Assembly (NCBI GenBank): GCA_910575445.1
Contig: CAJTFW010000002.1
Span: 248,001-312,000 of the forward strand
DNA length: 64,000 nt
Source: Lachnospiraceae bacterium
Lineage (GTDB): Bacteria > Bacillota > Clostridia > Lachnospirales > Lachnospiraceae
Direction of reading: 5' to 3'
Shown: positions 26,287 through 35,453 of the stretch, in pieces
Layout: each line of letters starts with the position of its first letter
Position numbering within the stretch: the first letter of the stretch is position 1
Notes under the pieces: generated by a model
What the model was told of the DNA's origin: nothing
Databases searched by the model: none
The model's input: the letters and a program-made list of their open reading frames with translations, nothing else
Translations under genes and position numbers: made by a program

Positions 26287-28428
26287 ATGGATATTTTACA
26301 GAGATTGACAGATGAGTTACAGGTGAAGAAGTGGCAGGTGGAAGCTGCAGTGGGACTGATTGATGAAGGGAATACCATTCCTTTTATCTCACGTTATCGT
26401 AAAGAGATGACAGGAGCCCTGGATGATGAACAACTTCGCAAGTTAGATGAGAGACTTACGTATCTTAGAAATCTAGAGGACAAGAAAGCACAGGTTATCT
26501 CAAGTATTGAAGAGCAGGGAAAGCTGACCGATGAGCTTCGGGCGCAGATAGAAGCAGCGCAGACACAGGTGGAAGTGGAGGATTTGTACAGACCTTACCG
26601 GCCAAAGCGCAGGACAAGGGCGACGATGGCAAAAGAGAAGGGGTTAGAAGGACTGGCAAACCTGATTTTATTACAGATGACAAAGAGGCCATTAGAAGAG
26701 GAAGCAGAGGCATATCTTTCAGAGGAGAAGGGTGTTACAACCGTAGAGGAAGCACTGCAAGGAGCTAAAGATATCCTGGCAGAGAGCATCTCAGATGAAG
26801 CGGATTATCGAACATACATTCGAGATATTACCTGGAAAGAAGGAGTGATTACTTCAGAGGCCAAGGACGAAGAAAAGGAGAGCGTCTATGAGACGTACTA
26901 TCATTTTAGCCAGCCTTTGCGTAAGATGGTGGGACATCGGACACTGGCACTAAATCGTGCAGAGGCAGAAAAGGTGTTGACCGTAAAGATTGAAGCGCCG
27001 CAGGAGCAGATTCTTCGGTATCTGGAGAAGAAGACTGTTACAAGAGAGAATCCATATACCGAAGGGGCTTTAAAAGAGGCAGTACAGGACAGCTATCACC
27101 GGCTGATTGCGCCAGCGATTGAGAGGGAGCTTCGCAATCTTTTGACCGAACAGGCAGAAGAAGGTGCGATTCAGGTCTTTGGCAAGAATCTAGAACAGCT
27201 TTTGATGCAACCGCCAATTGCAGGGCAGACCGTTCTTGGATGGGACCCGGCTTTTCGGACAGGATGCAAGTTGGCAGTGGTGGACCCTACCGGAAAAGTG
27301 CTAGATACGGTGGTTATCTATCCAACAGCGCCACAGAAGAAAGTAAAAGAAGCAAAAGAGACTTTGAAGAAGTTGATTGCGAAATACGATATTACATTGA
27401 TTTCGCTTGGAAACGGAACCGCTTCTAGGGAGTCAGAGCAGGTGATTGTAGAACTGTTTCAGGAGATACCTAAAAAATTACAATATGTGATTGTCAATGA
27501 GGCAGGAGCTTCCGTGTACTCGGCAAGCAAACTGGCAACGGAAGAATTTCCAAACTTTGATGTAGGACAAAGAAGTGCAGCCTCGATTGCAAGAAGGCTT
27601 CAAGACCCTCTAGCAGAGCTTGTAAAGATTGACCCAAAGGCGATTGGCGTTGGACAGTACCAGCATGATATGAACCAGAAGCGTCTAAGCGAGGCGCTAG
27701 GGGGCGTTGTGGAAGATACCGTAAATAAGGTTGGCGTAGACCTAAATACAGCCTCTGCGCCGCTTTTAGAGTATATCTCAGGTATTACAAAGACGTTAGC
27801 GAAGAATATCGTGGCGTATCGGGAAGAAAATGGGCGCTTTGCAGACCGCAGACAGCTTCTAAAAGTGCCAAAGCTTGGCCCCAAAGCCTATGAGCAGTGC
27901 GCCGGATTTTTGCGCATTGCAGGTGGCAAGAATCCGCTTGATACAACAAGTGTTCACCCTGAGAGCTATGAGGCAGCGACTAAGCTTTTAACTTCTCTTG
28001 GCTACCAGACCGAAGATATTTCTAGTGGCGGTCTAAAAGGTATCTCCCAAAAAGTACAAAAGCTAGAGGAGAAGGCAAAAGAACTAGGAGTTGGAGCGCT
28101 GACCCTTCAGGATATTATTGCAGAGTTGGAGAAGCCGGCGAGAGACCCAAGAGATGAGATGCCCCGTCCGGTGCTTCGAAGCGATGTACTGGATATGAAA
28201 GACTTAACACCTGGCATGGTACTAAAAGGAACTGTCAGAAATATTATTGATTTTGGCGCATTTGTGGATATTGGTGTTCATCAGGATGGCTTAGTGCATA
28301 TCTCGCAGATGACCGAGCGCTATATCAAGCACCCGCTGGAAGTTGTAAAAGTAGGGGATATTGTGGAAGTAAAAGTAATCAGTGTGGATTTAAGTAAGAA
28401 GAGAATTGCACTGACTATGAAATTATAA
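26287..28428 (+). CDS. Tex-family S1 RNA-binding transcription accessory protein
   Basis: Large nucleic-acid-binding protein of 713 residues, related to Tex and the eukaryotic Spt6 core. In order: an N-terminal helical region with the conserved IPFISRYRKEMTGALDDEQL (about 30-50), a YqgF/RNase H-like domain from about 318 (GWDPAFRTGCKLAVVD), a helix-hairpin-helix region near 500 (LNTASAPLLEYISGITK), and a C-terminal S1 domain from about 640 (GMVLKGTVRNIIDFGAFVDI). Length is normal for the family. Its cellular role is still loosely defined: transcription or RNA processing. Confidence 0.93.
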   Translation: MDILQRLTDELQVKKWQVEAAVGLIDEGNTIPFISRYRKEMTGALDDEQLRKLDERLTYLRNLEDKKAQVISSIEEQGKLTDELRAQIEAAQTQVEVEDLYRPYRPKRRTRATMAKEKGLEGLANLILLQMTKRPLEEEAEAYLSEEKGVTTVEEALQGAKDILAESISDEADYRTYIRDITWKEGVITSEAKDEEKESVYETYYHFSQPLRKMVGHRTLALNRAEAEKVLTVKIEAPQEQILRYLEKKTVTRENPYTEGALKEAVQDSYHRLIAPAIERELRNLLTEQAEEGAIQVFGKNLEQLLMQPPIAGQTVLGWDPAFRTGCKLAVVDPTGKVLDTVVIYPTAPQKKVKEAKETLKKLIAKYDITLISLGNGTASRESEQVIVELFQEIPKKLQYVIVNEAGASVYSASKLATEEFPNFDVGQRSAASIARRLQDPLAELVKIDPKAIGVGQYQHDMNQKRLSEALGGVVEDTVNKVGVDLNTASAPLLEYISGITKTLAKNIVAYREENGRFADRRQLLKVPKLGPKAYEQCAGFLRIAGGKNPLDTTSVHPESYEAATKLLTSLGYQTEDISSGGLKGISQKVQKLEEKAKELGVGALTLQDIIAELEKPARDPRDEMPRPVLRSDVLDMKDLTPGMVLKGTVRNIIDFGAFVDIGVHQDGLVHISQMTERYIKHPLEVVKVGDIVEVKVISVDLSKKRIALTMKL

Positions 28429-28458
28429 TCAAAATAATAGTAGAGGAGAAAAGAACGT

Positions 28459-29358
28459 ATGTTTGGATTTTTAAAAGGAAAAAAGAAGGGGCTAGAAGAA
28501 CTTTTAACACAGGCTTCTGTTTTGGAAAAAGAACTGTCACTGTCAACGCTTGCCCATACGTATTATGAGATTGGTAAGCTCTATCAGGAAAAAGATGACT
28601 TAGAGCGCGCAAAGCTCTATTTGGAGCGTGCAAATACATTGTACAGCAATTTTGATGAAGTGTATGACAAGTGCCAGTCTTTTATGGAGGACTGTGATGA
28701 GCGCTTAGGAGCATTAGAGGAAGAAGATATTTTGTATAATTCCCTGTTAGAGCAGGTAGAGGAGAAAGCGTCTGAATTTAGCAATGAGGAAAAATTCTAC
28801 TGGGGGCTTTTAAGCCTTGCACGCTTAGAGAGTACATTAAAGAGATTGGCAGTATGTCCGGGCTGTGAGATTTTATTGGAAACAGAAAAGGTGTTGACCC
28901 TTTTGATACAGAGTATGCATCAGGATATGCAGGAAGCAGACAGAGAGTACCTCAATGACTTCTTGGGGCGTTTTTATGAATTCGGAGACTCAGAGGCATT
29001 TGTGGATGTCAGCAATCAGGTGCCGCTTTCTGATGGTACGGTATTGCAGTTCTTTGATTTGAATGGCAACGATACGATGACTTGTCTGCATCTGTTTATT
29101 GATACCTGTTTTTCCGCGCTTAGTGCCGGTGCAGATTGGGTGGAAGTCGGAGATGATGCAGAGGTTGATTTTATTGCATGTACAATACTAGGAGACTATT
29201 ATCTAAGAACACAGGACGGAAATCTTCGGGACAACCCCAAAGTACAAGAAGAACTGGCAAGAATCTGGTCAGATGCAGAGTTTGTTGACAATGAGCCAGA
29301 GATAGATGAAGTGATTGAAAGAATTCAGGCTTATCGAAAGTTAGACCTTTTGGCATAA
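28459..29358 (+). CDS. Conserved-looking protein of unknown function with N-terminal TPR-like helices
   Basis: A 299-residue acidic cytosolic protein that I do not recognise. The start, GFLKGKKKG, is followed by helices that resemble one tetratricopeptide repeat (STLAHTYYEIGKLYQEKDD then LERAKLYLERANTLY, about 32-66). The rest is helical and acidic, with cysteines at about 137 and 140 (VCPGCE). There is no signal peptide or membrane segment. It lies 30 bases after tex and 13 bases before an HD-domain gene, and probably shares a transcript with them. Ribosome site GAGGAGAAAAG is good, so it is very likely expressed. Confidence 0.7.
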   Translation: MFGFLKGKKKGLEELLTQASVLEKELSLSTLAHTYYEIGKLYQEKDDLERAKLYLERANTLYSNFDEVYDKCQSFMEDCDERLGALEEEDILYNSLLEQVEEKASEFSNEEKFYWGLLSLARLESTLKRLAVCPGCEILLETEKVLTLLIQSMHQDMQEADREYLNDFLGRFYEFGDSEAFVDVSNQVPLSDGTVLQFFDLNGNDTMTCLHLFIDTCFSALSAGADWVEVGDDAEVDFIACTILGDYYLRTQDGNLRDNPKVQEELARIWSDAEFVDNEPEIDEVIERIQAYRKLDLLA

Positions 29359-29371
29359 GAGGTGGATAGAG

Positions 29372-29863
29372 ATGGACCGATTATTATATGCAATGATGGA
29401 ATATGAAAAAGGCTGCCCAAAGCGCGTACAGCATCTTTTAAAAGTCTATGAGTTTGCGCGGATGATTGGAAAGATGGAAGGACTTGATACGCATACCCAG
29501 TTTGTACTGGAAAGTGCAGCTGTTGTACACGATATCGGGATTCGCCCCGCTCTTGAGAAATATAAAAGCAGCGCAGGAAGCTATCAGGAAGTGGAAGGCC
29601 CACCCGAAGCGAAAAAACTCTTAGAAAACCTTGGCTGGCCAGAGGATGTAACAGAGCGCGTCTGCTGGCTGGTAGGACATCATCATACTTATACAGATAT
29701 TCAGGGCATCGATTATCAGATACTGGTGGAGGCGGATTTTCTGGTCAATCTCTATGAAGAGGAGAGCGCTCCTTCAGTACAAAAAAATGTATATCAGAAA
29801 ATATTTCGGACAAAGAGCGGTAAAAAGATATGCTCTTTGTTGTATCCGGCGGTGTTAGATTAA
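29372..29863 (+). CDS. HD-domain metal-dependent phosphohydrolase
   Basis: Small HD-superfamily protein of 163 residues. It has the first histidine in PKRVQHLLKVYEFARMIG (about 16-33), the HD doublet in AVVHDIGIRPA near 52, and GHHHTYTDI near 107, giving a full metal-binding set. Substrate unknown; relatives act on nucleotides or cyclic dinucleotides. It follows the unknown 299-residue protein by 13 bases and ends at a terminator. Confidence 0.85.
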   Translation: MDRLLYAMMEYEKGCPKRVQHLLKVYEFARMIGKMEGLDTHTQFVLESAAVVHDIGIRPALEKYKSSAGSYQEVEGPPEAKKLLENLGWPEDVTERVCWLVGHHHTYTDIQGIDYQILVEADFLVNLYEEESAPSVQKNVYQKIFRTKSGKKICSLLYPAVLD

Positions 29864-29880
29864 GGAATAGCAATGTTTGA

Positions 29881-29910
29881 AGAGAGCTGTCATATCGGGA
29901 TGGCTCTCTT
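29881..29910 (+). terminator. Terminator after the HD-domain gene
   Basis: AGAGAGC at 29881-29887 pairs with GCTCTCT at 29903-29909; a short TTATTG tract follows. Confidence 0.65.
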
Positions 29911-29983
29911 TATTGTATATAAAATAAAAATATAGCAAGAATTATGAAAAAACAGAAAGCTCCTTGAATATTTGGGTTTATTA

Positions 29984-30030
29984 AGGACGCTAGGACAATA
30001 GGTTTATTCCAGACCCCGGCGAGCATTCTT
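29984..30030 (+). repeat. Interspersed hairpin repeat, copy C (left-end fragment)
   Basis: The stretch from AAGGACGCTAGGACAATAGG to CCAGACCCCGGCGAGC matches the left end of copy E with a deletion, then diverges. The matching right arm is missing, so the hairpin cannot form. The rest of the gap to 30120 shows no other structure I can name. A decayed member of the family. Confidence 0.65.
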
Positions 30031-30097
30031 TGTAATAAAACATTCCAACCAGTGAAACTCAAAAGTAAAGTTACCCTATCATTACATGCATAGCACC

Positions 30098-30136
30098 TCG
30101 ACGAACACCTCCTCTTGTGGTATACTTGACAAGTAT
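30098..30136 (+). promoter_or_regulatory. Possible promoter with palindromic operator before the GTPase-nuclease gene
   Basis: TCGACG (30098-30103) and TATACT (30121-30126) are 17 bases apart. ATACTTG-A-CAAGTAT (30122-30136) is an inverted repeat overlapping the -10 box and the expected start point, where a repressor could act. The alternative reading, that TTGACA at 30126 is a -35 box, leaves too little room for a -10 before the ribosome site. Confidence 0.4.
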
Positions 30137-30160
30137 GCAATCAAAGAAGGAGGCGCTTTT

Positions 30161-32881
30161 ATGGGCGAACAGGAACCTAAAAAAGCGAAAAAACATATAT
30201 GTGTGGGTCTGTTGGCTCATGTAGACGCCGGGAAGACTACTTTATCGGAAAGTATTCTATATAAAAGTGGCATGCTTGCACATGCCGGGAGAGTGGACAA
30301 GCAGGATACTTTTTTGGACCACCATGCACTGGAGCGGGCAAGGGGGATTACTATCTTTTCAAAGCAGGCGGTCTTTATGCTTGGAGAGAGAAGATATACC
30401 CTTTTAGATACGCCTGGACATGTGGATTTCTCAGCGGAGATGGAACGGACCTTGCAGATACTTGACTATGCAGTGCTGATTGTCAGCGGTGCAGATGGTG
30501 TGCAGGGGCATACACAGACGCTTTGGAAGCTTTTAAAGCGGTATCAGATACCAACTTTTGTGTTTGTCAATAAGATGGACCAGAAGGGGTGTGACAAGGA
30601 AGCGCTGCTTCAGGAATTAAGACATCGCTTAGAGGAACAGTGTGTAGACTTTAGTACAGACCACAGTACAGAATCCTTTCTGGAAAATATCGCTGTCTGT
30701 GAGGAAGAACTTTTAGAGCGTTATCTAGAAGGGAACGAGGTGACGAAGGAGGATATTTGTCATCTGATTGCCACAAGGAATGTCTTCCCCTGCTATTTTG
30801 GTTCTGCGCTTCGGCAAGAAGGAATTGACGAGTTTTTACAGGGATTTTTAGATTATATGGTCTGTCCGTCGTATGCGGATACTTTTGCAGCTAAAGTATT
30901 TAAAATCAGCCGGGATGAGCAAGGGAATCGTCTGACTTGGCTTCGGGTGACAGGGGGAAGCTTAAAGGTAAAAGCGGCGCTGTCTAATCAGACAGATGAT
31001 GAGCCGTGGGAGGAGAAGGTCAACCAGATTCGGATATATTCCGGCAGTAAATATGAGCGAGTCAATGAGGCGCAAGCAGGGACTGTCTGTGCAGTAACAG
31101 GACTTAGTAAGACTTATCCGGGTGAGGGACTTGGCAGTGAACCAGCTTCTAGTCTGCCAGTGTTAGAGCCGGTTCTAACCTACCAGATACAGCTTCCCAA
31201 GGAATGTGACCCTAAGCAGATGCTTTTTAAGCTGAAAACTTTAGAGGAAGAAGAACCAGAGCTTCATATTCGGTGGGATGAAGAACGAAAAGAAATCGAA
31301 GCACAGTTGATGGGCGAAGTACAGATGGAAGTGCTAAAGGTATTGATACAGGAGCGCTTTCAGGTATCGGTGGATTTTTCAGAAGGGCGGATTGTCTATA
31401 AAGAGACGATTGCAGACAGTGTGGAAGGGGTTGGGCATTTTGAGCCGCTTCGCCACTATGCAGAAGTTCATCTGCTGCTTGAGCCAAAAGAGGCAGGCAG
31501 CGGGATTCAATACCTGACCACATGTAGCGAGGATGTGTTGGATAAGAACTGGCAAAGACTGATACTGACACATCTGATGGAGAGAGAACACAAAGGAGTG
31601 TTGACAGGCTCTGCGGTGACAGATATTAAGATAACACTTCTGAGCGGAAAAGCACATCTAAAGCATACCGAAGGAGGAGACTTTCGGCAGGCGACATACC
31701 GGGCAGTGCGCCAAGGGCTTATGCAAGCCAAAAGTGTGCTGTTAGAGCCATACTATGAATTTCGATTAGAAGTGCCAAGTGAGGTAGTCGGGCGTGCGAT
31801 GTCGGATGTGGAGAAGATGCATGGAAGTTTTACTCCTCCACAGCTAGAGGGCGAGATGTCCGTCCTGACAGGGACTGCACCCGTGGCAACGATGCGAAAT
31901 TACTATCAGGAAGTAGTGGCCTATACAAGGGGAAAAGGGCGGCTCTTTTGTGCTTTTAAAGGGTATACTCCTTGTTACAACCAAGAAGAGATAGTAGAGC
32001 AGATAGGATATGAGCCAGAGGCAGACTTAGAGCATACGCCAGATTCGGTCTTTTGCTATCACGGTGCAGGGATGATTGTGCCATGGTATGAAGTGCCTTC
32101 TCATATGCATCTGGAAAGTATGCGAAGAAAAGAAACTCTGACAGAAGAGATGCCATCAACAGAAGCCATAAGGCGAGACCAGAAGCGTTTACTACCTACT
32201 ACAATGGAGGAGGAAAAAGAACTAGAAGAAATCTTTACCCGTACCTTTGGAAATAAAAAAAAATCGATAGGTGAGTCACATATCCAAAGAAAAGTATTTG
32301 ACCAACAAAAAAGAACAAATGTTCCGGTGTATAAACCCAAAGAACGACTTCCTGAATATCTTTTAGTGGATGGCTACAATGTGATATTTGCCTGGGAAGA
32401 ACTAAAGGAGCTGGCAAAAGTTAATATCGACAGTGCCAGAGGAAAGCTGATGGATGTGATGTGCAATTATCAGGGATTTCGCAGATGCAGTCTGATACTG
32501 GTCTTTGACGCCTATCGGGTGGAAGGACATGCAGAGGAAGTTATCAAATATCACAATATCTATGTTGTCTATACCAAAGAGGCAGAGACCGCCGACCAGT
32601 ATATCGAGCGAACTGCCCATGAGATGGGAAAGAAATACCAGATTACCGTGGCTACTTCTGATGGACTCGAACAGATTATTATTCGTGGCCAGGGCTGTGC
32701 GATGATATCTGCGCGGGAGCTAAAAGAAGAGATTGAGAGAATTAACCAAGAGATACGAAAAGAATACGTAGAGCAGTTTCCAGGCAGCAAAAATTATCTG
32801 TTTGATTATCTGCCAAAGGAGCTCTCAGAGCAGCTTCACGCTATACGGCTTGGAAGAGAAAGTGGAAAGGAAACAGAGTAG
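30161..32881 (+). CDS. TetM-like ribosomal GTPase fused to a YacP/Rae1-like NYN endonuclease
   Basis: Fusion of 906 residues. About 1-650 is an EF-G-type ribosomal protection GTPase: G1 AHVDAGKTT near 19-27, switch ARGITIFSKQ near 60, G3 DTPGHVDFSAEMERT near 86 and G4 NKMD near 137, followed by EF-G-like domains. After a charged linker, about 730-890 is a YacP-type NYN domain (LLVDGYNVIFAWEEL, then LVFDAYRV, TADQYIE and ATSDGLEQ, which hold the acidic nuclease residues). In Bacillus the separate YacP protein, Rae1, cuts mRNA in the ribosomal A site. ATG 30161 has AGAAGGAGG upstream. Tetracycline resistance is possible but not shown. Confidence 0.85.
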   Translation: MGEQEPKKAKKHICVGLLAHVDAGKTTLSESILYKSGMLAHAGRVDKQDTFLDHHALERARGITIFSKQAVFMLGERRYTLLDTPGHVDFSAEMERTLQILDYAVLIVSGADGVQGHTQTLWKLLKRYQIPTFVFVNKMDQKGCDKEALLQELRHRLEEQCVDFSTDHSTESFLENIAVCEEELLERYLEGNEVTKEDICHLIATRNVFPCYFGSALRQEGIDEFLQGFLDYMVCPSYADTFAAKVFKISRDEQGNRLTWLRVTGGSLKVKAALSNQTDDEPWEEKVNQIRIYSGSKYERVNEAQAGTVCAVTGLSKTYPGEGLGSEPASSLPVLEPVLTYQIQLPKECDPKQMLFKLKTLEEEEPELHIRWDEERKEIEAQLMGEVQMEVLKVLIQERFQVSVDFSEGRIVYKETIADSVEGVGHFEPLRHYAEVHLLLEPKEAGSGIQYLTTCSEDVLDKNWQRLILTHLMEREHKGVLTGSAVTDIKITLLSGKAHLKHTEGGDFRQATYRAVRQGLMQAKSVLLEPYYEFRLEVPSEVVGRAMSDVEKMHGSFTPPQLEGEMSVLTGTAPVATMRNYYQEVVAYTRGKGRLFCAFKGYTPCYNQEEIVEQIGYEPEADLEHTPDSVFCYHGAGMIVPWYEVPSHMHLESMRRKETLTEEMPSTEAIRRDQKRLLPTTMEEEKELEEIFTRTFGNKKKSIGESHIQRKVFDQQKRTNVPVYKPKERLPEYLLVDGYNVIFAWEELKELAKVNIDSARGKLMDVMCNYQGFRRCSLILVFDAYRVEGHAEEVIKYHNIYVVYTKEAETADQYIERTAHEMGKKYQITVATSDGLEQIIIRGQGCAMISARELKEEIERINQEIRKEYVEQFPGSKNYLFDYLPKELSEQLHAIRLGRESGKETE

Positions 32882-33547
32882 ATGGAACGACAGATAGATA
32901 TGAACGAAGTATCTGATGGAAGACGGTATACTGCCAATGATTTGGTACGGGCGGACTGTGGCGGATGCCAGGGCTGTTCTGCCTGCTGCCATAAAATGGG
33001 AAGCTCGATTACGTTAGACCCCTTAGATGTGTTCTCTTTGTGCAGTGGACTGCATCAGAGCTTTGAACAGTTGCTAGAGACGCATATCGAACTAAATATC
33101 GCAGACCGTCTGATTCTTCCTAATCTGAAGATGGAAGGTAAGGAAGAAGTCTGTACTTTTTTAGACCAGAAAGGACGCTGCCAGATTCATGCCTTTCGTC
33201 CGGGGATGTGCCGGTTGTTTCCGCTTGGGCGATACTATGAAGAAGATTCCTTCTGGTATTTTCTCCAGGTACATGAGTGCCCCAAAGAAAACAAGGCTAA
33301 AATCAAAGTGAAAAAATGGTTGGGGATTTCAGAACTAAAGACCTACGAGCGATTTGTCAAGGACTGGCATGACTATCTAAAAGGACTGCGGGAAACTGTG
33401 ACAAAAGAACCAGAGAAAATCAAAACGCTTAGTATGGAAGTTTTACACAAATATTACCTTGCGCCTTATCAGGAAGAAAAGGACTTTTATCAGCAATTTT
33501 ACCAGCGCTTTTCAGAAGATAATACAACAGGTCTGCCACATAGATAA
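32882..33547 (+). CDS. YkgJ-family cysteine-cluster protein
   Basis: A 221-residue protein of the YkgJ (Fe-S or zinc cluster) family. Conserved cysteines are in CGGCQGCSACCHKMG near 27-41, in CTFLDQKGRCQIHAFRPGMC near 91-110, then CPKE near 133. The early cluster followed by a QI-H-RP-C-R pattern is diagnostic of the family, whose biochemical role is unknown. The start codon begins on the base after the stop of the GTPase-nuclease gene, so the two are tightly coupled, which hints at a shared role in translation or RNA handling. Confidence 0.85.
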   Translation: MERQIDMNEVSDGRRYTANDLVRADCGGCQGCSACCHKMGSSITLDPLDVFSLCSGLHQSFEQLLETHIELNIADRLILPNLKMEGKEEVCTFLDQKGRCQIHAFRPGMCRLFPLGRYYEEDSFWYFLQVHECPKENKAKIKVKKWLGISELKTYERFVKDWHDYLKGLRETVTKEPEKIKTLSMEVLHKYYLAPYQEEKDFYQQFYQRFSEDNTTGLPHR

Positions 33548-33569
33548 CCATGTGACAGACCTGTTTTTT
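33527..33569. terminator. Bidirectional terminator between the cysteine-cluster gene and dapL
   Basis: ACAGGTCTGCCACAT pairs with ATGTGACAGACCTGT with one mismatch and is followed by a run of T on the plus strand. The left arm overlaps the last codons of the upstream gene. Confidence 0.85.
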
Positions 33570-34773
33570 ATGCAAATAATTTTTCAAAGCGTGCCATTGC
33601 TTCGACAGTCTTTTCCAGTGTGCCAAAGGCAGTCAGACGGAAATAGTTTTTGCCATTTTCACCGAATCCGGCACCTGGAGTACCGACTACCTGGATATTT
33701 TTCAGAAGATAGTCAAAGCAAGTCCAGGAGTCCATGCCATTTGGACACTCAAACCAGATATATGGGGAATTGATGCCGCCAAAGAAACGAATCTTTAGCT
33801 TGGTCAGAGTATCAGCAATAATCTTTGCGTTGTTTTTATAATACTGAATATTTTCCTGACATTCCTTGATACCTTCGTCAGAGAAGACAACCTCGGCACC
33901 TTTTTGTACGATATAGGAGGTGCCATTGAATTTGGTGCATTGTCTGCGGTTCCACATTGCATTTAGGGACATTTCTTTGCCAGTAGAAGAGGTGAACACC
34001 AGTTCTCTTGGAACCACCGTATAGCCACAGCGTGTTCCGGTAAAGCCTGCAGTTTTAGAGAGAGAACAGAACTCAATCGCACATTTTTTGGCGCCTTCAA
34101 TCGCGAAGATACTTCTTGGAAGGTCAGGCTCTGAGATAAATGCCTCATAAGCAGAGTCAAACAGAATAATAGCTTCATTGGCAAGCGCATAGTCCACCCA
34201 CTCTTTTAACTGTGCTTTGTTGTAACATGCACCAGTTGGATTGTTAGGGGAGCACAGATAGATAAGGTCTGCATGCTGGCTGTGGTCTGGCATCGGAAGA
34301 AATTGATTCTCGGCATTGCCAGCAATATAGGTTACTTCGCGCCCACACATAATATTGGTGTCCACATAGACTGGATAGACCGGGTCTGGAATCAGGATAA
34401 CATTGCCAGGGCCAAAGAGGTCTGTGATATTGCCAGTATCACTTTTGGCACCATCCGAGATAAAGATATCAAGAGGGTCTACCTCGATGCCATTTTTCTT
34501 ATAATAATCTGCAATCGCAGCTCTGGTAGCTTCATAACCTTGCTCCGGGCCGTAACCTTTAAAAGTCTCTGCAGTGCTCATTGCATCCACACCAGCGTGA
34601 AGTGCATGTAACACAATATCTCCTAAAGGCTTTGTCACATCTCCAATACCAAGGCGAATAATCTGCGCACCTTTTTCAGGCTCAGCCTCGATATAGGCAG
34701 CAGTGCGATGGGCAATCTCAGAGAAGAGATAGCTTTCTTTTAGGTTGAGGTAATTCTCATTTAGTTTGGGCAT
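33568..34773 (-). CDS. dapL: LL-diaminopimelate aminotransferase
   Basis: PLP enzyme that makes LL-diaminopimelate directly from tetrahydrodipicolinate and glutamate, bypassing the acylated intermediates. The product of 401 residues has the family start LNENYLNLKESYLFSEIA, RLGIGDVTKPLG near 42, SDGAKSDTGNI near 105, and the PLP lysine in SLSKTAGFTGTRCGY near 244. It complements dapA-dapB at 16436-18105. It is monocistronic, with an AGAAAGGACTG ribosome site and a terminator shared with the convergent gene. Confidence 0.95.
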   Translation of the reverse strand: MPKLNENYLNLKESYLFSEIAHRTAAYIEAEPEKGAQIIRLGIGDVTKPLGDIVLHALHAGVDAMSTAETFKGYGPEQGYEATRAAIADYYKKNGIEVDPLDIFISDGAKSDTGNITDLFGPGNVILIPDPVYPVYVDTNIMCGREVTYIAGNAENQFLPMPDHSQHADLIYLCSPNNPTGACYNKAQLKEWVDYALANEAIILFDSAYEAFISEPDLPRSIFAIEGAKKCAIEFCSLSKTAGFTGTRCGYTVVPRELVFTSSTGKEMSLNAMWNRRQCTKFNGTSYIVQKGAEVVFSDEGIKECQENIQYYKNNAKIIADTLTKLKIRFFGGINSPYIWFECPNGMDSWTCFDYLLKNIQVVGTPGAGFGENGKNYFRLTAFGTLEKTVEAMARFEKLFA

Positions 34774-34948
34774 TTATATCAGTCCTTTCTGTAATTGATA
34801 AGTGCATTAGCTGGTCTCAGGGGTATTTTAGCAAAGGGGGATGGAAAGTGTCAATAAAATTCGTTAGAGGTGGATTGATTTTTACAAAGATTCCAGACAA
34901 AAAATCAAGTTATTTTAGATGACATTTCTGCTTTTCAAATATTTACAC

Positions 34949-34991
34949 TTGACAAAGTCTCTTTTTATTATAAAATAGTTCTAAAAAGAAC
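34949..34991 (+). promoter_or_regulatory. Promoter and candidate operator of the MarR/TSUP pair
   Basis: TTGACA (34949-34954) and TAAAAT (34971-34976) are 16 bases apart. The inverted repeat GTTCT-AAAA-AGAAC (34978-34991) sits at the likely transcription start, where the MarR protein encoded next could bind. Confidence 0.6.
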
Positions 34992-35006
34992 AAAAAGGAG
35001 AGCGCA

Positions 35007-35453
35007 ATGATTCCACTAAATCCATGGGAACATCAAAATGCAATCAAGGCACTTTATTCAAAATGTGTAGAAGGAGTCTGTGTAAAACATAACATTACCC
35101 GAATGGAATTGGACATTCTTCTCTTTTTAGCCAATAATCCATGTTTTGATACAGCATCAGATATTATTGAGGTCAGATATCTGTCAAAATCTCAGGTATC
35201 GTCTTCCATAAAACTTCTAAAACAGTGCGGTTATATAAGAAAAGAGTATTTGAAATGTAACCGTAAGACCGCACATTTGAGGATATGCAAAGGGGCTATG
35301 GGCATCATCCATGATGGGCAGGCTGCGCAGGAGGAATTCATTTCAATCATGCTGGATGGTTTTTCACAGGAGGAAATTGACAGCATGAAAAAACAAAATG
35401 ACCGTATTCTGTGTAATATCAATGCTTATCTGAAAGGGAAGGAGACAGAGTAA
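35007..35453 (+). CDS. MarR-family transcriptional regulator
   Basis: Winged-helix regulator of 148 residues, distant from the one at 4891. The helix-turn-helix region YLSKSQVSSSIKLLKQCGYI lies near 53-72, followed by a wing with RKEYLKCNRKTAHL. It has three cysteines in the first 50 residues and one more in the wing; redox or sulfur sensing is possible but speculative. Start follows AAAAAGGAG. Its stop overlaps the start of the TSUP exporter gene by one base (TAATG), so it almost certainly controls that gene. Confidence 0.85.
   Translation: MIPLNPWEHQNAIKALYSKCVEGVCVKHNITRMELDILLFLANNPCFDTASDIIEVRYLSKSQVSSSIKLLKQCGYIRKEYLKCNRKTAHLRICKGAMGIIHDGQAAQEEFISIMLDGFSQEEIDSMKKQNDRILCNINAYLKGKETE

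Noticed and set aside
30161-32881. Plain annotation as a tetracycline-resistance gene
   Set aside because: The C-terminal nuclease domain and lack of mobile-element context make an acquired resistance gene less likely; resistance cannot be shown from sequence.
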